DNA of 64,000 nt from Chamaecyparis obtusa (taxonomy: Eukaryota; Streptophyta; Pinopsida; Cupressales; Cupressaceae), in assembly GCA_027943335.1 (NCBI GenBank), contig BSBK01008849.1, positions 402,223 to 466,222 of the forward strand. The letters are read 5' to 3'. The notes beneath the pieces were generated by a model. The model did no database searches. It saw nothing but the letters and a program-made list of their open reading frames with translations, and had not been told where the DNA came from. How positions within the stretch are numbered: position 1 is the first letter of the stretch; each line of letters starts with the position of its first letter. Of the stretch, positions 27,202 through 39,200 are shown piece by piece. Position numbers and translations under genes: made by a program.

Positions 27202-30200
27202 ATGTGTGTGTGTGTGACACTGCATCCACAAATCATAATCGATCATGGAGGAAGGAAGTAAGAGGGGAGCATAGGAATTAAAGAAGGATTAAGGGAAGAA
27301 GATAAGGAAGTGACTCCTTCAAAGGGTAGAAATACTTAAGGGTTGTGACTCTCTCAAAAGGTGGTAATTGTGAAAGGTTGTAACCATTACAAAGGGGTAG
27401 ACATGATGGAAAAGGAGACTCTCCCTCACATTGGAAGATATAAAGGGGAGAAGGGTTCATTTGAGGAAGACACCCAAGGGAGATCAATTTAGGGAATAAT
27501 ATTATTCTCAAAGGCAATAATGACAATTGTTGACTCAATTCTTATGAAAGGTTGTGACCCTTTCACCAATAGAGTATAAAAGAGATTTCATTCCATACAT
27601 TGAAGGAGGGGGCTTATCAATCATCACTCATCCATCAATCATTAGTCCCTCAAGAAATCAAGCAAGCAAGCAATCGGCAAGATCAAACAATCATCAAATC
27701 CATGTCAATCATCACTTCATCTTGGGATCGAGAAAACATACAATTCAGCAATCAAGCATCACTCTGTCAAATCAACATTCATTCAATTGTCAACCACCAA
27801 TATATTAAACTAGCATTCATTATATCATCACTTATCAATTATCTAATCAACAATTACTTAATCAAAAGTCAGTGATACCCTGAACCATCAAATCAAAGGA
27901 ATTTGTTCAATTAATCAATCATTTAACAACAATCAAATCAAACAACACAGCAGAAAAACAATCAGATAAACAGCAAGAGACAATCGTGTATACGGAAGAA
28001 GGATTTATTTAAATCTCCTAATTGTTCTGGTATGCAAGAATAGATACACCTATGATTTTTATAATAGATGAGAATACATATGCATTTGTACCTGATTATA
28101 TGTAATTAACAAGTACTTGAATTTAATATCTATGCATTCATCAGTATGAAATTTTGCAATTATTGTTCATGTTGAGAAAGGGAGTGCAAGGAGGGGGAAC
28201 GGTGAAGATTCCTCACTAGGTATGGCACCTCATAAAGATGGTTAAGGGCCATGAGGCCACCTCATAAAGATGGTTAAAGACCTTCGATTAAGGACTGCAT
28301 AAAACCAAGGAGGATAAGGTTCTGCTCTTGGGCCTAGGGTGGAGGGTCAATTTAAGGGCACCATATTGCAACTCTCCTAACATACCACATTGATCAATTG
28401 TTGAAGTGAACAAGGCGGGATCCTTGATCATAAGGGGTGAGAGGTTGACATGATGGAGGAGAACGGCATACAAACCTCACTAGGTCCACCACCTCATGAG
28501 AATGGTTATGGACCACATGAGGCCAAAGACAATAAGGTCATGTTGTTAGGCCTAGAGTAGAGGATACTTGGGGTACCTCATCATGTCTTCCATCACAACC
28601 CTCGTTTTGGTTAAGCTTCCACATAACCATTGAGATTTGTTGTGTAGATCGATATATACAGTTCCTAACCCTGTAATTGGATGTATTTCATGAGTTATAT
28701 ATTATTATCTAATTTGGTTGGAGGTTTCCAAAACAGGCTTATCTCATCTTATTCTTGAGTGAGGATTATATCTCTAACTATATTTTGTTCTTTGTTTCAC
28801 TTTGGATTTGTGAATTTAGGGCAAAGTAAGGTGATCTAAGAAAGGGACATTGCATAATGAATCTCCACAAACTGTTCCAAGGCTTGTATGCATGCATGCA
28901 TCTAAGAAAGGGACATTGCATAATGAGTCTCCAAAATCTGTTCCAAGGCATACATGCATACATACATACATGCGTCCATGGAATACATGCATAAATACAT
29001 GCATGCATATATACATACATATATCTTAAGTCAGATTTCTTTATATCAGATGACTCTCCTAGATTTCCTTGATCACTTCTTGATTTCCTTCATCACTTCT
29101 TTATATCAGATTATCCTTCTATTGATGTCTGCTGCAATTTGCAATTATAATATCAAGCTCATGTACTCCTGGGTATGACTGCCTTGCACCAGATCTTATT
29201 ATGTTCCCTTGAGTGCTTAATCTTTGATACTTATACACTCCCCTTGTGGAAGAAGAGTCATTTCTCTTCAATGAATGGAGACTAGTAACCAATGACATCT
29301 ATTAATTAATATCCTAATCGCACCCTTTTGATGATCGGATGATATCTTTTAACTGAGTGATGCCTTCACCAGGTCTAGTTGCTTTTCTTATGATAAATTT
29401 CAACCTCTGCTGTTTACCACAAACTCCTCTTGATTTCTGCCAGAGTTATTAATGGAGATCGCTTTCTCTTATTTTATGATGATCGCTGCTGCTTGCCTTA
29501 ATCACTGTTTCTGTTTTTGGTTTATATATGTTATGTCTGCTCTTAGGAACTATTTCTGCTTTTGTCTGCTACAATTTTTTTAATTTTTTTTTCTGCCTTT
29601 CCAAACTCTCACCCTATTCTTCTTATATATATATATATATCCTCTCGTGCCTTTTCACCCAAAGAAGGTGACTTATCACAAGAGCTCAGAACTTTCAATT
29701 AATCATAATTCATACATTGGGGTTGGCCTTAACTAAAGCAAAGTTAATTTATCATCAAATCCTATCAAGGAAGTGCTACGTCTAGGTAGGGTCGGCCCTC
29801 CTATTAATTTGACTCGGTTTTTAATTTATACCATTAGAATCCCCTTTGAAAATTCGTTGTCCTTAGGGTTTCTTAGCCAACCCTTAATAAAACGCTGCTC
29901 ACTTTATTTTTATCTTGAGTCGTGTTGATGTGAGCTTTGTTCCAATACAACATACAGAATCAAATACTCAATGTTTCAAGGTGAAACAGTAAATATTCAA
30001 TCCTCTCTTGAATAAGGATGCTCATATGCTAAACAACGTATATGGATTGTGTGATCAAATGAGACAACCTCAAGGTTCCTTCTTTATTGTGGACTTTCAC
30101 TCAGTTTTATAATGTGATATGCTAGTTATCACAAAGGGACTTATGCTATTCATTCGAATGGATATCAACTACTTGAACTTCTCAATCACTTCCAACCAAA

Positions 30201-33200
30201 TAACTTGCAAAGGAAACAAAAGCTATCTAATTCTAAGAATGTAGGATAATATTGATCATGGGGTGAGCCTCTAACCAATCCTTCCTTCGTCGTGTCAACT
30301 ATGCATAGGAGGGTGCTATCTTCTATGGATGCAAGAATGATTTTCACATTGTCAATGCTCATCCAAATACCCTATGAAAGCGCAATCTAAATGAACATCT
30401 CCAATAGAAGTTAAACACTTGCAATTTAGGCCCAGTCTAACCTTGCACTTCTACTCACAATCAATAAGTATCAAAAGGTATGGACACTAGCTTCACCATG
30501 AATCACCATTCAACAATATCTTCCATTCATCTACTTCTACTTCTACGTAACATGAAATGAAATCTAATCTAAGTGAAAAATTGTAAAAACCATGCAACAC
30601 TTCAAAGCAACATTAAATAATCCACCATGAAGACCAACAATGGATCATCAATTACTTTGATAGCATTATGGCGACAATTTAGTCTCCTCTCCTACTCTAC
30701 TTCTAACCAATCTCATCTCTAATCTTAATGTCTTACCCCCTACAAATGTGAATCAAAGGCCAAGGCCAAAATAGAGGTGTTCAGAGGAATTTAGATTCCT
30801 CAAGGGCAGGTGAATTCTGCCCTGCCTTGAGGAATTTTCCTCTTGGCCCTTTCGACCATCTTACTTGCACTTCACAAACTCCCCAACTGCTGGCTTCTAT
30901 TTTTAGTGATTTCTCTCCCAAATTGCCTTCATCCTTGCCTTTCAATGGCCCTCAATATGGTGGCAGAAATCAGGGGTAGGAGAGAAATTTTTTCTCCTTC
31001 ACATTTCAAACACTTCAATGTTGCCCATCCACCTTGATTCTGCCTCAAACTCGCAGCCTTTATTGCAAAATGGGCTTGTTTCACCCTTTTGATGTCCTTT
31101 TCAAGCTAGATTTGAGGGTGGAATTTTGGGGGGAGAGGAATTTTGATTCCTCTAGAGGTGGCGGAATCCACCACTCAGAGGAATTTCCTCTTGGACATGC
31201 CTTTTCCTCACTTTGTCTTGGATCTGATTTTCACTTTCTCTTGATGATTTGACCTCAAAAACACCCCACATGCTCATCTAATTGCCTCGAAATTTAACCT
31301 GAAGGCGGAATGGAAGTGGAGGAAAGGAATTAAGACAATAAAAATGGGGCGGAAATTAGGCATCTCAAGGGAATTTAGATTCCTCTAGGGTAGGCAGAAT
31401 CTACCATGCCCAAAGGAATTTCCTCGATGCACAACTTCACCTCAAAAAAAATAGTATTTTTGCATTTCTTTCATTTTTCTTGCCAAAATGGACTTGGAGC
31501 TCACTTTTGCAAAGGGCAGAATTTTGGGGGGTCAGAGGAATTTGGATTCCTCTAGGGTACACGAAATCCACCATGCCCAGAGTTATTTCCTCTTTGCAAC
31601 TCACTGCCATATTTAATCATCCTCTCAGCTCAGAGGGCGGGAGGATTTATATAAAATATAACATTTAAATATAAGAAAGTATTTTCTTTCCTATACTTTT
31701 AAGTTATATTTTATATAAATACTGTCACAATGTTTGAGACAGGTTTCAGCTTCATAGGAGTTATAATAAAGATTCTAGATTTAGGGAGTTTTCAAATAAT
31801 TCCAGACTTAGCCAAATTTCAAGATTCAGCATGCCTTCAACATTGTTTCCTCCCACAATGTCTCCAGCTAAGGTCAAATTGAAGCTGGAACAAGGATTTT
31901 CTAAAGGTTCTAACTCATTTGATCACAAATCACTTGGTTTCAACTCCATGTCCTTGACTAGCTTAGCCCAACTCTTGCCCATATTCTTGAGAGACTTGAC
32001 TATCCAGCAGGCCAAAAATTGCCCAAATTCATCTCTTAGACTTGGAGATTTGAAAATTGCCACCAACTAAAAGCACCTAAAACCACTACTCCTACAGCTA
32101 AAGCAAAAAGAAGGGGTCCCCATTTGCAATGTCGCGATGGTGTCAAAACCTCACAACAAGTCGGCCTATATATTCCTAATTCGGGGCATGACACATTGAA
32201 CGATAAAGGATGGAGGAATTCTTTCAAATGTTGTGGTTGTAACTACCATGGCAAACACATACCAATTATTATCATGAATGATTCTTTTATTGTGAATAAT
32301 TTTGCTCCAACACATAGAAAGTGTGTCTAGTGGGAGAAATCATCCCCATCATACGAAGGAGTTGCCCATCTCAAACATAGAGAAAATCTCTCATCACGAG
32401 GTGATTCTCACACTGTTGTAATTCAGGTTGCTGCATGTTGATCGAGTCAAGGAAACAAACAAAAAAGTGCATTAACCACTTTACTTAGCAACATAATATC
32501 ACATGGTGAAATGCATTTAACTCCTTTCTTAAACTATAAATGAAGGAAAACAACTCATGAGTTCACTAAATTCAGTTTAAAACATGTTTTCTAACACTAT
32601 TTTACGACATATTTAATTTTAATGTTTAGAAATTTTGAAGAGTCTCAATTTGAATCAAATTATAAACTGGCCAAATTTTGTTGAACCTGAGTTTTTCACA
32701 ATGAATACATAATTTACAACAGCTATTCTAGTAAAATGTTATTCAATTTCACGAAGAAATCAACAAGTTATTATACTAATATTGCCATTATGACCCTCTC
32801 ACCTCCAATAACATTAAACAAGTTCTCATTCCTGATAATGATCATATTGTCAATCAATCCATAAAGAATTCAATGTCTTCAAAGGCCCCTCAAAAGAATG
32901 AAAAAGGAGAAGATGATATGCTCATAATGTGGAAAGACAAGGCATTGTGTGCAGTATTGAATTCAAATGCAAAGAGATCGTCCACATTCTTGCACAAAGT
33001 GGGGTCATCTCCAATCACCTCACATAAGTCATTTTTTGGCTCAATATACATCTAGCGTCTCTTCATTACAGGGTGATCACCATAGCTACAGCAATATGTG
33101 TCCCCATCAACAAAGGACATGCATGGGGTCTTTTGGCCCCCCCTATCTTTCTAAGGATCCTACTTATATGAGTGGCCACATGTATGTTGGCCACCCTTTC

Positions 33201-36200
33201 AAGGAGTTAAGTTTTCTATGATTTAATCTCCAATCCTAATAATGACTTCAATAGAATGTTGGCTAACACCTAGAAAATTGATTTCATTTCAATATTTCAA
33301 GGAAGTTGTGATGATTTAAAGGTTGCCGCCTTTACAAACCATGAATAAGATCATGGTGTGACAGCTACGTATGGATGCAAGATGACATTGAGAATTTGAT
33401 GATTATTTTATTTAGAAATCCACAATATAAAAATAAATTAACATTCTTGCTCTATAGTATTCATCACTCAATCTGTACAATTCATTGCCAAGCCCAACCC
33501 TCCTCAATCTAGAGTATTTATACAATCCATCATCAAGTCTAACAACTAGTTGATAGTTTGAACTCTAAAGTGAACAACACATTTTTAGGTTCAACAACAC
33601 TACACCAATTGATAGCACACAGTGATTGATTCATAGTCAAATTCAAAGACTATAACTCCTTACTAGTTGGTAGATGAGAAGTCTCTTTAGGAAACATAAA
33701 GATATTATACAGCTTTTGTGTTACTGAAATAAAAGTCAGCATTTTTATACTAGATGAGATACAAAAGATGTGGGAGTGAGGGAGATGATAATCACATCTT
33801 TTATCATGGTAAGGATCAACTTGAATGGCACCTTCCTCTGGCCTCACCAAGTTCAGTTTTAGAGAGAATGTTAGCATATAAGAAACCTATTTTGTTGGGT
33901 TCCTTTGAGATACTAATATTTGCTATATACCATTGAGTTCTTTGTGATTTATAGGGTGTAACTTGGATAGAAAAATAAGTACCTTGCATGACTTGTGGTT
34001 GGGTACTATCATACCCTTTCATTTTGGTTCTATTCTACCTATTGAGTTAAGTCCTGTCCATCCATAACTTGTATCTTAAATGGTGTGTATGTAAAAGGCT
34101 CTGCCTCTAAGCCTTCAAGTAGTTGTATTCTCTCATTTTCTTTGTATTCAATGTGAAGTCACTTTGGTGTTTTTAGACACCGCCAACAAATTGCTTCTCC
34201 CTTCTATGCTTGTGGAGATCATTCTTTGCCTGATACAGATTTGTGTTGATAATCTAACAAAAACCTCACAAGTCCATTTAAAGTTAGGTCATAAAAACAG
34301 GCAAATTGATAATATGCTGCCATGTCATTTTCATTTCACTCCCAAATTTTGCTCTATTGGTCAGTTTAAGCTATGTTGCTAGTTCAAGTTCACAGTAACC
34401 AATTTTTTCCCCAAGATAGGACCCATTATTGGCAAGAGGCTGCAGGCAAATATATCCTTGACCACGGAGGTACCATCATGTATGAACATCATTTTTTTGC
34501 CTGTTTCGAAGAATGCTAAGGTTGTGACAGATTGAAGCTATAAATTTCCCTAACACACCTACAGCAATATCCTCTATATCTAGATCTGGGAAGAATCTAG
34601 AGAAAACTGCCTTGTACGCTTCACAAATCTCAACATCTGTCTATACAGCTGTGCCCTCCTTGGCACAAAAACTATCTTTATAATATAATACTTATGGAAA
34701 AAAAGAAAATGCTAGGAGATGCAATAAGGTGCCAATCTTGTTCCACTGCTAAACTATGATTTTTTGCATCTGATCCAAAAATGTTATAGAAAGTTCTTAC
34801 TCCTTAGCTGCTATTAAGTCCCCATTTTCCCTCATGGAGTCAATGCCATCTAGATAAGATAAGATAAGATAAATCTATTAATGTCCAACAAAAGAACACA
34901 AAGGGTCAAAGGGACTGCCAAGTACATCATAAGGGGCCTGCCCGCAGCATGAACACCAAACAGTGCCCAAAGAAGAAAGCAACAACTGAAATAAAAATAG
35001 ACAGAAGGATCCAAAGGAAAAGAGTCCAATGGAAAAATGATGACGAAAACCTCCCGGACCCAATTAAGGGTTCTGAATCGCCAAGTAAAACTTCTGAACG
35101 AAAGGATAAGCAGTAGGACTAGTTTGCAACATGGGCCACCTTGGAGTAACCCTAGATGAGGATGGTTGTTGCCAAAAAGAGTTTGTCCTAGGTCTCATAG
35201 ACCTAGAATAAGTGGTGGGCCCCAGCTAACGCTCGGTACCACGCATTAAATTAATCCCTATCAATAAGGAAGTAATAAGCTGATAGGGTGAAGAAGGAAG
35301 TAATACGCTGACAGTGTGGAGGAAGTAATAAGCCTTAGGGCTTCCTGCAAGTAAAGAGCAAGGAATCTCTGGTCCATATATCTGAAGAATGTGGAGGGTG
35401 ACCCCGCCTCCCTAAAGAGGCAATAGAACCTCCCCCTAATCTCTTAATATAGAGGAGAACGAAAGAGGAAGTGATCCTCAAACTCCACCTCCCCAATGCT
35501 ACAAAGCTGACAAATCCTGTGCACTCTATCAATATGATGGTCGGTCTCGCAACAAAGCCGATGCAAACCTGCTTTGAAGGAGCCAAGGGGGATCCTGAGG
35601 GAATGTACCCAATGGTATGATAAGTAGGAATGGCAAACAAGGAGTCCGTCCTTCAGGTCCAGAAAGTTCTCTACGTAGAAGGCCATCTTAGGGTGAAGAC
35701 CCCCGTGGGGATTAACCCAAATAGTATGAATGAACTGCTTGTAAATGTCATCTTTGATGCACCTATTCAACTCCTGGCGAGGGGGAAGATGGGGGGCATC
35801 AAGAGAGTACTGGAAGGGAGGGAGGCGATACATAGCAATCCCAATAGACCCAAGGAGGGTCGAAATCTTAGCAAACCATCCACGAGCCCAACTGGAAGAA
35901 TCAGTAAAAACAACTACAGACTTTGAAGAACGGTAGGTAAGGTAGCGGTATATGTGATGCGTCTCACCTGAATCAGCAAAGCCCCGAATGCAGTGAAGGT
36001 ACCAAACCAAATCAAATATGGCCTCAAGCCTGAAGGGACACACCCCAACCTCTATAAGAATAATGTTGAGGGATACATTGCTTGCACCTGATAATGCGAT
36101 AGAGGAGGAGAGTTTGAACTCGCTCGACAGAGGCCCAATCAAAATCTAACAAAGGACCCCACATCACCGAGCCATAGAGGACAGTAGGTCTAATAAGTGT

Positions 36201-39200
36201 ATCCATAAGAATCATCTTGGACAAGATGTCCTGGAAATGGTGTCAGAAACACTGTTTCTATAGGAGGGCTAATGAACCATACCCCTTATTTATCCATGGC
36301 TAAAGGGCGGGTCTCATGGTAAACCGTGTCCCAAAAAACTTGACACCCAAATATATGTATCTAGATATGGGTGCGCGGGGGGGAGGGGAGGGGGGTGAGG
36401 GGGTGCAATGGATGGAGAGACAAAGCAGTGCATGGTCTGCTAGAGGAAGGGAGGTGACGGAGAAGTGGCTAATGGAGGGGATGAAGGACTGTCGAGAAAG
36501 CATAATCCACTACGCTAGCGCCCCCACCATGAGGCCTACACGTGAATAAGTGTGATCCAGGGAAATACAATAGCCCATTAAGGACCACAAGATCCAAAGA
36601 CTCACTGAGTTGTATTAGATGTCTGCCATATTTGGTCAAGGGACCATCCGCATCCTCAGAGAGCCTGTGTAACCCCATAAGAACCAAATCCAAATCCTCA
36701 ATGCATAGAGAGTCGGTCGCCTTATTATGAAAGAGAGTTTGTGCCATCTAAGTCCTGGCATTGAAGTCCCCAAGGAGGAGAACTTCTCCAACCATAGAAA
36801 ATTGAGTGATGTTGTCATAAAAGTCAAAGAAGGGGTCCCCTTCAGGACCACTGTGCATAGCATAGGGTCGTACGACGTAACCGGAGCCACATGAATCTGG
36901 CAAAGGCGTCTGATTGACAACAGAAACCAAATCACAAAGCCAGTCCCTAACAAGACACCCAACCCCGCCTGAACCGCAAGCCCAACCTAAACTCCTAGTC
37001 TCAGTCCTAAATGTTGAAATCTAGTGATAACCGACAAACATGGGAAGAGGTCATACAAGGCTCTCATGAGTCTCAATGAGGAACAATAAATCTGATGAAT
37101 CCAGAGCATCCTGAAGAAGACCGGGGGAGGACCAAACTGAACCATTGCAATTCCAGCATGCAACCTGTAAAGCCTGAACCGTTGGAATACCCACCGCCTC
37201 CCAACGCTTGGAACGTCATTTAGCAGCCGCAGCCGCTGGTCTAGCCTCCCAACGAGGGGGAAAACTGTCTCGAATCACCGCCCTAAGATTCCTAAACACA
37301 GCCCACTTGTCGTCCTGCCATGCAGCAGCTACAAGAGCTCTAGCCTGTTTAAGTTCTATGACTTGGGATTTCGTAAGATCCTCATCGAGAAAAATCTTTG
37401 AGGGTAGAGGAAAAAGTTTCCTACGTGCTTTGAGCACATGTAGCCTGTCCGAGAAATTGTGAAACCGTAGAAACAAGGTGGAATCATATCCAACCTAGGC
37501 CCTATCAAGGGATATGTCGGGAAGCTCAAGCTGGTCACAAAGAAATGCGTATACAACATTCAAGGGGTCGGAGGAGATGGGCGGGAGGCCACAAACCTTC
37601 AGATTAAGTTCCCTTGTTCTTCTTACTCTTTCTTCTGCTAATTTGGAGTAGACCAATGCCTCAACCCCAGCAAGAGAAGTATCCCTGCCTTTACAGACTG
37701 ATGCCCACGGCTTCAGCTGTCTTTTTGTCTCTAATTTAAGTGAGTTTTGCTTGTTGTCAAGTTCAGATTGCTTTGCCTGCTGCTCAGTAATGATAGGATT
37801 AACCGCCCCTTGCACCATGAGAAGCTGCCAGAGCTCACTATTTTCTGCTGTTATGATGGAGATCTTGCTGGAGACAACCTGTATTTCCCCTGTAAGCAGT
37901 TTATTCTCTGCCTCTAAGTTACAAACCCTCTCCATTAGCTCTGTAAGTGTCTTAATCTCTGCCTCCATCTTGTTAACTTGTATCAGTAAATCTGCAGGTG
38001 TTGTATCTGTTGTTTTCCTATGATATGTATGCAGGGGAGTAATAGGAGTAGCCGGATACTCCTTTGTCCCTTCCGGGGCGCACATATCCCTGTAGCTGGA
38101 ATGGATACGTATCAGATATGGCCCAGATACATGTCGGATACTGTACCCAATGCATGCCCAAAAATCCTTGATTTTCCAACCATGTACACTGTGATTTGAT
38201 TTTTTCCTTTAATTTTACCTGAATCTTCCTAAATTCAATTTTAAAAAACTTCATTCATGTATGAACAAAACCTGTACCAAATGAGAAAGACAAATTAAGC
38301 GTTTTTCTATTTTGGCAACCCATTTTTTTGGGTTATCATCCAATGCAGCTCAACTATTTTTCCATATTGTAAATTGCTAAATCAACTTATAATTATTTAT
38401 GTAGCAATTATATGTCTATATCATTTTTGAAGTAATGAAATTCACCTCTAATAACTTAGAAAATTGTGATAAATATATGTGTGTCTTTTATGAATGTCAT
38501 ATCCAACAGTATCCATATTAGGGGTCTTAAAAAATGACCATAAGCGTATTCGTATCTGTATCCATGTCCATGCAACTTTAATGCATGTCTCACCCATACA
38601 AATCTGGTGGCTGACCTATATCAATCACACGAGTCTACAAATCATTGTCCAAGATGAATCCTTTGACCTTTTGGACCCTCCCTATACTAGACATACTCAG
38701 ACCATTAGTACAGGCCTAGCTAGACCTAGGCAAGACCTGAACTGGGATTGCAGGCAGGGATTGGTATCAAGTCCAGACAACCCTGGGTTTAGCCAGGGTT
38801 CTGAGAAAACCTGTTTCCATGGATTTTAAGTGTCACTGTCTGCCTTAAGACCAATTTCAGACCTCCCACAACTGATCTTTTGGTTAGATTTAAGGAATTC
38901 ATCATTTGTGAAATCATTTAATCCTACAAGTAGAGATTTTCTTCTGAGATATTAAAACTAATAATTCATAACCTGACCACCAAATTGATATCATGACGTG
39001 ATTGATTCATTTTACAGTTTATAACTTTTCGGTTTATAGGCAATGATATCCCTTTTGATGTGCCAATGAAAGATGCAAAGGTTTGTCTATGATTTGGCTT
39101 TTGTCAAAAATTGGAATATATCTATCTGCCTGGTTTCACATCCTTAGCAACGTTGTAAGTGGATATTGAGTGTTGGCTGGCCAAGTTTCAGCATCAAACA

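Larger units (their letters stand above)
26690..28967. mobile_element. Two LTR pieces fused head to head (inverted repeat)
   Basis: Sequence 26,690-27,135 reappears inverted at about 28,480-28,915, including TGCAATGTCCCTTTCTTAG (26,753) against its complement ending at 28,854 and the block GAGGTACCCCAAGTATCCTC. Between them, 27,290-27,600 is the U3-like part in plus orientation, with TATA in GAGTATAAAAGAGATT near 27,573. So a minus LTR end and a plus LTR end point outwards, both cut at their 5' side. It belongs to the family of the LTRs at 9.7 and 17.1 kb. Confidence 0.65.
34856..38085 (-). mobile_element. LINE (L1-like), internally deleted
   Basis: On the minus strand it reads: coiled-coil ORF1 (38,085 to about 37,216), endonuclease (about 37,195-36,360), a jump past the reverse-transcriptase palm, RT C-terminal/thumb (about 36,340-35,440), and a 3' tail of TTATC repeats at 34,878-34,856 in place of poly(A). 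It lies in UTP12 intron 3 in the same orientation as the gene. Target duplications were not identified. Confidence 0.75.

Noticed and set aside
35444..36142. A 232-codon minus-strand frame as a host gene
   Set aside because: It reads as the C-terminal part of a LINE reverse transcriptase and continues the element's order.
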